Shown here piece after piece: positions 35,860 to 44,708 of a stretch of 64,000 nt of DNA (position 1 is the first letter of the stretch; every line of letters begins with the position of its first letter). This DNA comes from Bacteroidia bacterium (GTDB taxonomy: Bacteria > Bacteroidota > Bacteroidia > B-17B0 > Aurantibacillaceae). The stretch covers positions 248,001 through 312,000 of the forward strand of contig BPGX01000001.1 of the NCBI GenBank assembly GCA_026003255.1, in the 5' to 3' direction. Made by a program: the position numbers and the translations under genes. The notes under the pieces were generated by a model that saw only the letters and a list, made by a program, of their open reading frames with translations, did no database searches and was not told where the DNA came from.

Positions 35860-37491
35860 TTAATAAGGAATTCTATTTTTACCGGGTTCTGAATTCTGGG
35901 GAGGATTAGAATTAGGTTGAGTAGATTGGTTATACTTTTCATAATCGATGTTTTCATCGTATCGTTTGCCAATCAGTCCAATACTGAATATAATCTGGGT
36001 AAGGTTGAGTTGAATATTAGCAGGGTCGCTGTATTTAGGGTTATACATGTAAAATACTTGTTTACCGGCATAAGCTTTGATAATAGCCAGATCAAAATAA
36101 AAATCGGATGTTTTAAATCCGGCGCCGATAGAAAAGGCGTTGCGTACATAATTTCCACTGATTTGTTGTCCAAAAGGACTTCCATACGAAGCCCAACCTA
36201 TACGAAAAATAATGGGTTTAGTATTGAGTTCTATGCCTGCTTTTAAGTTTCCTGTCATTGTATATTTTTCTCTTAAAGCTTTGTTGGCATTATCAAACAC
36301 TCCGATATCGCTGCTTCGTAGCGATCCTCTTCGATAATCCACTAATTCATAATCACAATTAAAGGACATTTTATTGGAATAAATTCCGGATAATGCAATT
36401 CCTATTTTAGAAGGTGTAGTAATTCTGTAATTGTATAGTCCACCGCCTTCGGGAACGGTGTATGAGAAACTTTGTCCTTCGTCCCATGTTGAACTAAAAT
36501 CATAGAAATAGACATCCTTTGCTTTATACCATGTGGGTGAATGATAATATAAACCTATTCGAATAAAATCACTGGCTCGCCAGATTGCACCTATTTTGAT
36601 ATTAACGCCAGTAGCAGTAGTGGTGTATGTGGTTTGATAATGAAATTCTTTGATGCCACCTAATCCTTTGTAATAGAACACGGGATAACTATACGATGAA
36701 GTAAAAGTGCTATCGGAATTCATTTTGATGTACATTTGATTTTCGTCGTCTATTTCAGCGTAATCGGATTGATAGGAGAATTTTAAAAATGGCACGGCTA
36801 ATGTTCCTCCCAAATATACTCTATCCTCTATTGAATATCCGAATGAAAAGGCCAATTCATTGATTCGACCGGATTTGCTAATTTTATTTTGTTGTAAAAA
36901 ACTTTTTGAAGTATCAATGTATGAAAAATAAGAGTTTAAATTATTGGTATCCAATAAATCTAAAACATAAATGTTATAAGCCATTCCTTCATAGAGTGGG
37001 TCAAGATTGTTTAATGATTTTCCTTTTGCATTGTCTAGCATATCAAGAGTGATAGATTTTCCTTTTGTAGGCCTTCCTTTGATTTCTATTTCCTGATTAA
37101 AATTTTGTAATTGATTGAGTGTAAAAGCAAACGTGTAACGATTATCTGGATTTTTACTATCGGCAGCAGTGCCGGAAAGTCCAAGGAAATTAAACGTTAA
37201 TGCAGGGCTCAATTGTTGATTTTTAAATCCATTCATGTCTGTTCGTGTATTCGCGAAGTTTAATCCAAAAGCAAAGTTCAAATCGCTTCTAATGCTAATG
37301 CCTAATCCTGCAGGGTTGTATGAGGCACAACTCATATCTCCGCCTAATGCGCCCATAGCCCCTCCTAATGCCAGAAAACGAGGCGTGCCGCCAATACCGA
37401 TGTTAGAATAACGAATTACATCTTCGTCATTTTGAGAAAAAGATGAATGGTAAGTAATTATTAAAAGTAATGAGTACATTAATTTTTTCAT
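35860..37491 (-). CDS. OmpP1/FadL-family outer-membrane transporter
   Basis: 543 residues. The signal peptide ends near SSFSQ. The N-terminal plug-like segment TPRFLALGGAMGALGGDMSC and SYNPAGLGI match the FadL/OmpP1 N-terminus (the family's NPAG motif). The rest consists of beta-strands with Tyr/Phe/Trp girdles, and the protein ends in a Pro/Asn-rich tail. FadL-type channels pass hydrophobic compounds across the outer membrane; the substrate is unknown. It overlaps the preceding nucleotidyltransferase-like gene by 4 bases. Confidence 0.85.
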   Translation of the reverse strand: MKKLMYSLLLIITYHSSFSQNDEDVIRYSNIGIGGTPRFLALGGAMGALGGDMSCASYNPAGLGISIRSDLNFAFGLNFANTRTDMNGFKNQQLSPALTFNFLGLSGTAADSKNPDNRYTFAFTLNQLQNFNQEIEIKGRPTKGKSITLDMLDNAKGKSLNNLDPLYEGMAYNIYVLDLLDTNNLNSYFSYIDTSKSFLQQNKISKSGRINELAFSFGYSIEDRVYLGGTLAVPFLKFSYQSDYAEIDDENQMYIKMNSDSTFTSSYSYPVFYYKGLGGIKEFHYQTTYTTTATGVNIKIGAIWRASDFIRIGLYYHSPTWYKAKDVYFYDFSSTWDEGQSFSYTVPEGGGLYNYRITTPSKIGIALSGIYSNKMSFNCDYELVDYRRGSLRSSDIGVFDNANKALREKYTMTGNLKAGIELNTKPIIFRIGWASYGSPFGQQISGNYVRNAFSIGAGFKTSDFYFDLAIIKAYAGKQVFYMYNPKYSDPANIQLNLTQIIFSIGLIGKRYDENIDYEKYNQSTQPNSNPPQNSEPGKNRIPY

Positions 37492-38738
37492 AAGAAATAT
37501 TTATTTCTATGATAAGTTGTGAGTTTCAATACATTTTGCAAGATATTTTTTTCTCTATCGGTAAGTTCTTTTTGTCTTCTTTTATACATTTCTTGTGCGG
37601 TTTCAAAAAGTTTTTCAATTTTGTATTCCTGAAATCCTTTTGCACCGCCCCAGCTGAAAGATGGAATGTGTTTGGGTGGAAAATCTGCACCAAAGATATT
37701 AGCTGCAACTCCCACAACGGTTCCTGTATTGAACATGGTGTTTATACCTGATTTAGAATGGTCTCCCATGATTAAACCACAAAATTGTAAACCTGTATTA
37801 ATCATTGTATCTTCCAGATAGTTGTATATTTTTACTTCGCTGTAATTATTTTTCAAATTACTATTATTGGTATCTGCACCTAAATTGCACCATTCTCCAA
37901 TCACTGAATTTCCAATAAATCCATCGTGTGCTTTATTAGAATAAGCGAAGAAAACGGAGTTGTTTACTTCTCCTCCAACTTTGCAATGCGGACCAATGGT
38001 GGTAGCACCGTAGATTTTTGAACTCATCTTTAAAGTAGCAGATTGACATAATGCTAATGGGCCACGAATACAAGAACCTTCCATAATTTCGGCATTATCA
38101 TCAATAAACACATATCCTGTATTAGTATTAATAATACTTCCTTCTACTTTTGCTGTTGGAGAAATATAGAGTTTTTTTTCTGATCCAATAAGTGTATTGG
38201 ATGAGCTGAGTAAACCTTGAGGTAAATCGGAGATGAAGTTTTCAAAATCAAAATTTATCATCTCTTCATTCCATTGAAATATTTGAAATGGATACTGAAG
38301 ACATTTAGTGAAATTAATGTTTTCTGACTGAAGTAAAGCTTTTTGATAATGAGGATTTTGGGGATGTATGAAAAAGGATAATTGTCCAAATGGAAAGTGA
38401 GCGGTGAGTTCCTGGTATTTAACAAAACCTTTGTATGCTAATAATTGACCATTGGATTGAATACCTTTGTATAAATCTAATTTTTTTAATAGAGAAATGA
38501 TGTTTTTATCGGGAAATAAGGAGCTATTAAGGTAAAGCATTTCATCATCTATGTCGAAAATATCATTTGTATTGAGATAATCAACGGATAAGGGAATGAT
38601 GTTATGTTCCGGGAAAAGCTTTTGCCACCTTTCTTTAATAGTGAATATTCCACAACGAATGTCACTTATTGGTCTTGTGAAAGTGAGTGGTAGTAAATTT
38701 GCCCAGTTATTGGGTAAGTCAAATAAAATAATTTTCAT
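37488..38738 (-). CDS. GlmU-like putative sugar nucleotidyltransferase
   Basis: 416 residues. The N-terminus MKIILFDLPNNWANLLPLTF, followed by RPISDIRCGIF, is typical of the Bacteroidota GlmU-like family. The C-terminal half is a left-handed beta-helix of hexapeptide repeats (GSIINTNTGYVFI, AEIMEGSCIRGPLALCQSA, IGEWCNLGADTNNSN). The product may be an activated sugar or an acylated sugar nucleotide; neither is proven. It lies between DUF5522 and OmpP1 genes in one operon. Confidence 0.82.
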   Translation of the reverse strand: MKIILFDLPNNWANLLPLTFTRPISDIRCGIFTIKERWQKLFPEHNIIPLSVDYLNTNDIFDIDDEMLYLNSSLFPDKNIISLLKKLDLYKGIQSNGQLLAYKGFVKYQELTAHFPFGQLSFFIHPQNPHYQKALLQSENINFTKCLQYPFQIFQWNEEMINFDFENFISDLPQGLLSSSNTLIGSEKKLYISPTAKVEGSIINTNTGYVFIDDNAEIMEGSCIRGPLALCQSATLKMSSKIYGATTIGPHCKVGGEVNNSVFFAYSNKAHDGFIGNSVIGEWCNLGADTNNSNLKNNYSEVKIYNYLEDTMINTGLQFCGLIMGDHSKSGINTMFNTGTVVGVAANIFGADFPPKHIPSFSWGGAKGFQEYKIEKLFETAQEMYKRRQKELTDREKNILQNVLKLTTYHRNKYFL

Positions 38739-38740
38739 GC

Positions 38741-38938
38741 TTAATTATTTTTTGAAGGAGGGGATGGTTGGTGATTGGTTTTCTTTTTAAATGTATCAGT
38801 TTTTTTATCATAACCATAAGGACAATGTTTGCACCCACTTTTACAGCAATAACCGCGCTTTAAATGATATTTTTCAGTAAATATGATGTATCCTTCTTCT
38901 GATAAATAATAATCTTCCGGGTCTAATGGCTTTTTCAT
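38741..38938 (-). CDS. DUF5522 family small Cys-rich protein
   Basis: 65 residues. The core KRGYCCKSGCKHCPYGYDKK is the conserved signature of DUF5522, likely a metal or iron-sulfur site. The tail is Lys/Pro/Ser-rich. No function is known. It ends two bases before the GlmU-like gene. Upstream, about 235 bases to the YitT gene hold no feature I can support. Confidence 0.85.
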   Translation of the reverse strand: MKKPLDPEDYYLSEEGYIIFTEKYHLKRGYCCKSGCKHCPYGYDKKTDTFKKKTNHQPSPPSKNN

Positions 38939-39172
38939 ACTAATTTGCTTGTGGTAAAGTTAATGAAAATAAATGTTTTAACTATGTTCAACGATTTTAA
39001 TTTTACAAAATTTATATCTGCAAGTAAAAGAATATACATCTGAAGTATTAGTCAACCGTAAAATTAAAAGATGTTAGTAGTTTTTATAAATGTCATTTTA
39101 GTTTAATGAAGTTAGTAATCAATAAACTCAAATTATATAGCTTACAGAAATCTTTTACAATGAATAGACGTT

Positions 39173-40159
39173 TTACTTTAAGTAGGTGTTTTTTTTCTTT
39201 AAAAATCCTCCTTTTGTGTCTTTTATGACGGACATTGTAACAAATGCATTAGGATCTATTTTTTCTATTTCCATATTGAGGCGATTGATTTCTAAACGTG
39301 TTATTACTGTGTATAGTATTTCTGTTGATTTTTTTTCACTTGACGAATACAAGCCATGCCTTCCATAAAAAACTGTAACACCTTTTTTAAGTTTTAATGT
39401 AATCATCTGGCGGATTTCTTCGTGATGTCTGGATACAATAAAGACAGAAATATATTCTTCTAATCCGTCTACAATAAAATCAAGAGTTTTAGAAGCAGAT
39501 AAATAAGTAATCATTGAATACATAGCGTTTTCAATTCCTAAAAAATAAGCTGCTATTGAAAATATAATAGCATTGATAATTGTGATAATATCTCCAATGG
39601 TAGTGCCCAATTTTCTACTTAAGTAAATAGCAAGAATTTCAGTTCCATCTATAACTCCACCACCTCTTACCGTAAATCCTATTCCTGCACCAAGAAAAAA
39701 ACCTCCAAATACAGCCACTAAAAGATTATCTTTTGTTATGTCCGGGAAATCAACAAAAGCCAGACAAACGGATAATCCAAAAATCCCAAAAAGTGTTTTG
39801 ATAGCAAAGCGTAAACCTATTGTGTAGTATCCAAGAATTACAAATGGAAGGTTAATTAAAACAATACTATACTGCAGAGGGAATTGTGTTGTTTTGTTGA
39901 TTAATAGTGAGATTCCTGTAGCACCACCATCAATAAAGTTGTTGGTTAATAAAAATCCTTTGAAGCCAAAAGACGCAAGAAAAATGCCTAAAATGATAAG
40001 AATAAAATCTTTAGTATATTCTTTTAATGAGACGATTAATTTTCTGTACTCTTTGGCAATTTTATAATTTGAGTAAGTGTGAATGTTTTTACTTTTTTGA
40101 TTTTTTCTTTCCCTTAATATCGTAGTTTGAATGACAATTTGTTTGAAAAAAGGATTCAT
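39173..40159 (-). CDS. YitT family membrane protein (DUF161 + DUF2179)
   Basis: 328 residues. A 45-residue basic N-terminal extension is followed by about five or six helices with the family motifs FKGFLLTNNFIDGGATGISL and FTVRGGGVIDGTEILAI. The soluble C-terminal DUF2179 domain follows (VFYGRHGLYSSSEKKSTEIL, VITRLEI). The long N-terminus is unusual for the family. Function is unknown. It is transcribed with the preceding hypothetical and SPFH genes (gaps of 11 and 16 bases). Confidence 0.88.
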   Translation of the reverse strand: MNPFFKQIVIQTTILRERKNQKSKNIHTYSNYKIAKEYRKLIVSLKEYTKDFILIILGIFLASFGFKGFLLTNNFIDGGATGISLLINKTTQFPLQYSIVLINLPFVILGYYTIGLRFAIKTLFGIFGLSVCLAFVDFPDITKDNLLVAVFGGFFLGAGIGFTVRGGGVIDGTEILAIYLSRKLGTTIGDIITIINAIIFSIAAYFLGIENAMYSMITYLSASKTLDFIVDGLEEYISVFIVSRHHEEIRQMITLKLKKGVTVFYGRHGLYSSSEKKSTEILYTVITRLEINRLNMEIEKIDPNAFVTMSVIKDTKGGFLKKKNTYLK

Positions 40160-40170
40160 ATAAGTTTATA

Positions 40171-40800
40171 TTATCTTACAGGATATTTTTCATTAAACAA
40201 GCGAATATAATATCTGTATTTGTTTTTCTTTTGTTTTCGGCTTAGTTGTGTAAATTCATTATAGATTGCAGGGTCTTTCTTGAATAATTCTTCCAATTGA
40301 TCTAAGCTAAATGGATATACTTTCCCTGTATAATAATCCATCAAAAAATCTTTTATCTCTCTTGTTTTTACAGGTACCCCAGCCATTCCGTAAGGATAAC
40401 CCCATCCCACACCTGAATAATAAGTAACTTCCTGAGTTCCTATAAAATAACTTATGGCACCTAACACGGGCACTTTGTAAAAGGCATTGTCATAATAAAT
40501 ATACAAAATGCCATTTTGAAAATAGCCCCATAAATCTTTTGGAGATATTTTCTCTTCTGTGCCTAAAGGCGTCATAATTAAAATTTCTTTTTGTGAAACT
40601 ACTTTTGTAAAAAAATCCAATTGGGCTGTATCAATGGAAGTTATTATTTGTGACTTAGTAATTGGACGATTCTCACGAAATTGGAGATAATCCAGATACA
40701 GTCCTTCTTTTCTTGATTCAACAATAGAATCTTGTTGAGCGTGAAAAAATAATGAGTGATATAAAAGGATTAATAAAACTATACCTTTTAAGAAATTCAT
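40171..40800 (-). CDS. Secreted protein of unknown function
   Basis: About 209 residues from the ATG at 40800, which opens a clean signal peptide (MNFLKGIVLLILLYHS, cleavage after HAQ). An in-frame ATG 30 bases upstream lies inside the end of the SPFH gene and is less likely. The mature part is rich in Tyr and has a Gly/Tyr stretch (YYSGVGWGYPYGMAGVP), compatible with a periplasmic or outer-membrane-associated protein. I do not recognise a family. It lies between the SPFH and YitT genes in one operon. Confidence 0.65.
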   Translation of the reverse strand: MNFLKGIVLLILLYHSLFFHAQQDSIVESRKEGLYLDYLQFRENRPITKSQIITSIDTAQLDFFTKVVSQKEILIMTPLGTEEKISPKDLWGYFQNGILYIYYDNAFYKVPVLGAISYFIGTQEVTYYSGVGWGYPYGMAGVPVKTREIKDFLMDYYTGKVYPFSLDQLEELFKKDPAIYNEFTQLSRKQKKNKYRYYIRLFNEKYPVR

Positions 40801-40816
40801 TTGCTTAAAATACAAA

Positions 40817-41668
40817 TTAAGGTTGAACAATTACAGGCAGTCCTGACTTATCGCCCAAAATGATAAATTTAGCATTAGGCGATTTGGCTAATTCATTGAC
40901 AGTTTCTAATGATTTCCATTTTAATAATTTATCATCAATGCCCTGTCTTACGATGTTTTGAAAATCGGCTATTCCTTTGGCTTCAATGGATTTTCTTTTT
41001 GCTTCCTGTTCTTCTTTTAAGATTACAAACTTCATTCTTTCGGCTTCTTGTTCTGCAGCTAATTTATTGTTGATGGCTTGTTGGACCTGATCGGGCAGAG
41101 CAATTTTTCTTAATAAGACGGCTTCTACAATGATTCCTCGGTTTCTTAAATTTTTGTCTAATTCACTAAATATCTGGCCAGAAATGATTTCTCTACCGGA
41201 AGTGTATAATTCTTTGGCTTCATGATTCACAGTAACATTGCGAATAGCAGACCTCAATAGAGGAACTATAAACACATCAGCATATTTTTCTCCTATGTTT
41301 CTGTAAATATCGCTAGCATTTTCTGGCAAGATATGATACAAAAGCGATACTTCTAATCCTACACTTAATCCTTCTTTGCTGGGGACATCAGCGTGCTCAA
41401 AAATTTCCTGTGTACGAACGCTCATATTGTAAACATTTTTTAATGGATTGATAAGATGTAAACCTTCTGGTAAAACATCTTTATCTACTTTTCCAAATAA
41501 AATAGTTACTCCTACATGACCAGCTGGAACACTGATAAAGGTTGAAAACAATATTCCCAATATAAAAACACCCACAGCAATAGGTAATAGAGTATTTAAT
41601 CTCTTAAGTAAAAAACCAATAATTACAAGTAATACTGCAATCACAATTCCTACTATAATACTCACCAT
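40817..41668 (-). CDS. SPFH/prohibitin-family membrane scaffold protein
   Basis: 283 residues. Two N-terminal hydrophobic segments (VSIIVGIVIAVLLVIIGFLL and a second after RLNTLLPI) are followed by the band-7 domain: VPAGHVGVTILFGKVDK, LPEGLHLINPLKNVYNMSV and REIISGQIFSELDKNLRNRG. The C-terminus is a charged coiled coil (AEQEAERMKFVILKEEQEAK). Such proteins oligomerise into membrane rings that control proteases or domains. A near-consensus -7 element (TACTTTTA on the minus strand) lies near 41696. Confidence 0.88.
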   Translation of the reverse strand: MVSIIVGIVIAVLLVIIGFLLKRLNTLLPIAVGVFILGILFSTFISVPAGHVGVTILFGKVDKDVLPEGLHLINPLKNVYNMSVRTQEIFEHADVPSKEGLSVGLEVSLLYHILPENASDIYRNIGEKYADVFIVPLLRSAIRNVTVNHEAKELYTSGREIISGQIFSELDKNLRNRGIIVEAVLLRKIALPDQVQQAINNKLAAEQEAERMKFVILKEEQEAKRKSIEAKGIADFQNIVRQGIDDKLLKWKSLETVNELAKSPNAKFIILGDKSGLPVIVQP

Positions 41669-41714
41669 AGCGATAATATTTTAGTTAAATTGATGTAAAA
41701 GTATTGATTTATTC

Positions 41715-43016
41715 TCAAAATATAAAATTATTCTGGTCAATAATGTATCTTAACTTTTCCGCAAGTTGAGCAATATCATTAAATGAATTGTATAGTGGAA
41801 CAGGTGCCATTCGAATAACATTAGGTTCTCTCCAATCTGCAATAACACCATTCTGTATTAACTCATTAAAAAATTTTTTTGGATGTTCTAAATTGCAAAC
41901 TATTGAAAGTTGAGCACCTCTTTGTGCTGGTGTAATAACTTTAAATATTTCTTTCCCATAAATATTATTAACTGTCAGCAATGCTTCTTCTAAAAATGCT
42001 GTAAGTTGTTTGCTTTTTTGAATAAGAGCAGGCATTGTTGCTTCTTCAAAAATATCTAATGATGCAAGGCAGGCAGCCATTGATAAAATTGGTGCATTGC
42101 TAACTTGCCAGCGTTCTGCTGTGGGCATGGGTTCGAAAACGGGTTTCATTTTGAATCGTTCCTTTTTATCAGTGCCCCACCATCCGGCAAATATTGGCAA
42201 ATCAAAATTATTCAGATGTTTTTGATGTATAAACGCACCACCAACAGATCCCGGGCCGCTATTAAGATATTTATAGGAACACCATGCCGCAAAATCAACA
42301 TCCCAATCGTGTAATTTAAGTTCAACATTTCCAGCAGCATGTGCCAGATCCCAACCACAGATAATGTTGTATTTGTGTGCAAAAGAAGTAATGTTTGCTA
42401 TATCAAACACTTGTCCAGATAAATAGTTTACGCCACCAATCAAAAGCAAAGCAATTTCATCCTTGTATGTTGCAATTGCATCAAGAATTTTTGTTTCATC
42501 AACTACAAAATCATCCCGTTCAGAACGGACCATGATAACATCCGTTTCTGGGTTACCTCCATGAAATTTTACCTGAGATTGTACAGCATAGACATCACTT
42601 GGGAAAGCAGGATATTCAATGAGAATCTTTCTTTTTTTCCCAGAAGGACGATAAAAAGAAACCATCAAAAAGTGTAAGTTAGATGTCAGTTGATTCATCA
42701 TCACCACTTCTTCCGGAAGAGCACCGACAATTTTTGCCATTTTATTGGTTAATTGTTCATGATAAGAATACCATGGACGTTTTGCATGGAAATGTCCCTC
42801 CACGCCGTATTGTGCCCAATCGTTCAATTCTTGTAAAATGTAATCTTTTGTTTGTTTAGGTTGCAGTCCAAGTGAATTGCCAGTAAAATACAATACGTTT
42901 TTTCCGTTGTGTTGAGGGAATAAAAATTTTTCTCTGAAATGTTTTAATGTATCCTGTTCATCTAATTCCCGTGCTTTGTTTTTTATATCTGCAAGAGTAA
43001 GTGAAAATGTTTTCAT
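41715..43016 (-). CDS. kynU: Kynureninase
   Basis: A PLP enzyme of 433 residues that cleaves kynurenine or 3-hydroxykynurenine to anthranilate or 3-hydroxyanthranilate plus alanine. Signatures: FTGNSLGLQPKQT, HFHAKRPWYSYHEQ, CGWDLAHAAGNVELKLHDW and the PLP lysine in WCSYKYLNSGPGSVGG. Length matches the family. It is 8 bases after gldH. With the ACMSD-type gene at 56 kb it hints at tryptophan degradation through 3-hydroxyanthranilate. Confidence 0.95.
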   Translation of the reverse strand: MKTFSLTLADIKNKARELDEQDTLKHFREKFLFPQHNGKNVLYFTGNSLGLQPKQTKDYILQELNDWAQYGVEGHFHAKRPWYSYHEQLTNKMAKIVGALPEEVVMMNQLTSNLHFLMVSFYRPSGKKRKILIEYPAFPSDVYAVQSQVKFHGGNPETDVIMVRSERDDFVVDETKILDAIATYKDEIALLLIGGVNYLSGQVFDIANITSFAHKYNIICGWDLAHAAGNVELKLHDWDVDFAAWCSYKYLNSGPGSVGGAFIHQKHLNNFDLPIFAGWWGTDKKERFKMKPVFEPMPTAERWQVSNAPILSMAACLASLDIFEEATMPALIQKSKQLTAFLEEALLTVNNIYGKEIFKVITPAQRGAQLSIVCNLEHPKKFFNELIQNGVIADWREPNVIRMAPVPLYNSFNDIAQLAEKLRYIIDQNNFIF

Positions 43017-43024
43017 AAAAATTA

Positions 43025-43510
43025 TTATCTGTTTTTAGGAACTCTGATAATTTCAAAACCAAACTCACTAATATTAGGTAAGGGGTCTTGTCGCATGGCT
43101 TGTACGAAGTAGAATTGATAAACGCCGCTTTTTGAAAACCGCACATTTTTTTTGATAGGCAAAGTAATATCATACATGTCTCCAAGTCCGCTGCCATACC
43201 ATTCTCCTTTACTATTGGCTAATATGCATTCAATGGTATCTTTTTGAACAGAACCATTAGGATAAATGGTAGTCATAAATAAATAAAGATTACTATATGG
43301 ATAAAGTTCACCGTGGCGAATTTTAATGTTTACATCACACAAACTTATTGTATCAATAATATCTACTCTGAATTTAGCCGTGTCTTTGGATTGCCATTCT
43401 TCTTTTTCAATGTAGTAATATTTACTATACACGACACTTGTTTTTTTGCACGAAAACAGAGAAAAAATTATCAATAGAACGATTGAGAGATATAAAACAG
43501 TTCGTTGCAT
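43025..43510 (-). CDS. gldH: Gliding motility lipoprotein GldH
   Basis: 161 residues. The signal peptide has a lipobox at SLFSC. The mature part (YYYIEKEEWQSKDTAKFRVD, GSGLGDMYDITLPIKK and VYQFYFVQAMRQDPLPNI) follows the GldH pattern. The gene follows a PSP1 gene by 2 bases, the standard Bacteroidota order. GldH is required for gliding/type IX secretion in flavobacteria, but gldH-like genes also occur in non-gliding species, so motility is not proven. Confidence 0.9.
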   Translation of the reverse strand: MQRTVLYLSIVLLIIFSLFSCKKTSVVYSKYYYIEKEEWQSKDTAKFRVDIIDTISLCDVNIKIRHGELYPYSNLYLFMTTIYPNGSVQKDTIECILANSKGEWYGSGLGDMYDITLPIKKNVRFSKSGVYQFYFVQAMRQDPLPNISEFGFEIIRVPKNR

Positions 43511-43512
43511 TT

Positions 43513-44664
43513 TTATTTTTTTCTTTTAAAGTTTCGCTGATTAGTTTTGAATTTATTATCAAAACGATTCAGGTCATCTTCATTATGAATACTGATAGTT
43601 TCTGAATTTGCTGGAAGGTCTTTGTTTTTTTCTTGATTGCTTGGAGATATCAATAAATCCTCAGGATAGTCGTTTTTACTATTCATTTCTAAAATTTCTT
43701 TTGTACGTTCAATACTCAACGGAATAAATGTGCCCATATCGTTTTCATACGCCCAGTAGATGATGCGTTTAAATACATCTATTTTGATAAATTTTGCTTT
43801 CCCTTTCTGAGTAATTAACTCCTTATCTTGAACTTCAGGAAACTCTTTCAAAGCATCCATGTATGCATCCAGTTCATAGTTAAGACAACATTTAAGTTTT
43901 CCACATTGCCCAGCTAATTTGGCGGGATTAATCGACAATTGCTGATACCGAACGACATTCGTGTTAATGGTTCTAAAATCTGTGAGCCATGTGCTGCAAC
44001 ACAATTCTCTTCCACATACACCTATTCCGCCTAATCGGGCTGCTTCCTGTCTGGAACCTATTTGCCGCATTTCAACACGAATTTTGAGTTCTGCTGCTAA
44101 TTTTTTAATCAATTCCCTGAAATCTACTCTACCATCAGCAGTATAATAAAATATCGCTTTGGTTTTATCGCCTTGATATTCTACATCGATGAGTTTCATT
44201 TCCAGATTTAAACTTTTGGCTAATTCTCTCGATTTAAGAAGGGCTTTGTATTCTAATGCCTGTGCTTCTTTCCATTTGTCAATGTCTTGCTGTTTGGCTT
44301 TGCGAAGTATTTTTTTTAATGAATTTGTATCTTTTATATCTTTCTTTTTTAGTTGAAGACGAACAATTTCTCCAGTAGCTGAAACTGTCCCAACATCGTA
44401 TCCCATCTCTGATTCTGTAACTACTAGATCACCTACATAAAGAGTAAGTTTATTAACATTGATGAAAAAATCCTTACGAGTATTTTTAAATCTTACTTCT
44501 ACTACGGGGAACATGCCCTGTGGCACAATTTCCGATATATTTCCCAGCCAGTTAAAAACATTTAATTTGTTGCAGGAACCTGCAGAACAATTACCACAAG
44601 AAGATCTTCCATCTGTTTCTAATGTATTACATCCTCTATTCGTCGTACAACCAGTACAAGCCAT
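43513..44664 (-). CDS. PSP1/RicT (YaaT)-like protein with Cys-rich N-terminus
   Basis: 383 residues. The start ATG at 44664 gives MACTGCTTNRGC, the normal Cys-rich N-terminus (further CGNC); an ATG 30 bases upstream overlaps the -7 element. The PSP1 core has VEVRFKNTRKDFFIN, RQIGSRQEAARLGGIGVCGR, ELCCSTWLTDF and CGKLKCCLNYELDAY. Related proteins bind iron-sulfur clusters and act in RNA maturation or differentiation in Bacillus. The C-terminal 60 residues are charged and disordered. Operon with gldH and kynU. Confidence 0.9.
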   Translation of the reverse strand: MACTGCTTNRGCNTLETDGRSSCGNCSAGSCNKLNVFNWLGNISEIVPQGMFPVVEVRFKNTRKDFFINVNKLTLYVGDLVVTESEMGYDVGTVSATGEIVRLQLKKKDIKDTNSLKKILRKAKQQDIDKWKEAQALEYKALLKSRELAKSLNLEMKLIDVEYQGDKTKAIFYYTADGRVDFRELIKKLAAELKIRVEMRQIGSRQEAARLGGIGVCGRELCCSTWLTDFRTINTNVVRYQQLSINPAKLAGQCGKLKCCLNYELDAYMDALKEFPEVQDKELITQKGKAKFIKIDVFKRIIYWAYENDMGTFIPLSIERTKEILEMNSKNDYPEDLLISPSNQEKNKDLPANSETISIHNEDDLNRFDNKFKTNQRNFKRKK

Positions 44665-44691
44665 ATTAATATTTTTCGTGTGGCTAAAATA

Positions 44692-44699
44692 CAAATATA
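44692..44699 (-). promoter_or_regulatory. -7 promoter element for PSP1-gldH-kynU
   Basis: The minus strand reads TATATTTG, a full TAnnTTTG match, 28 bases before the ATG at 44664. Confidence 0.55.
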
Positions 44700-44708
44700 T
44701 TTACTGGA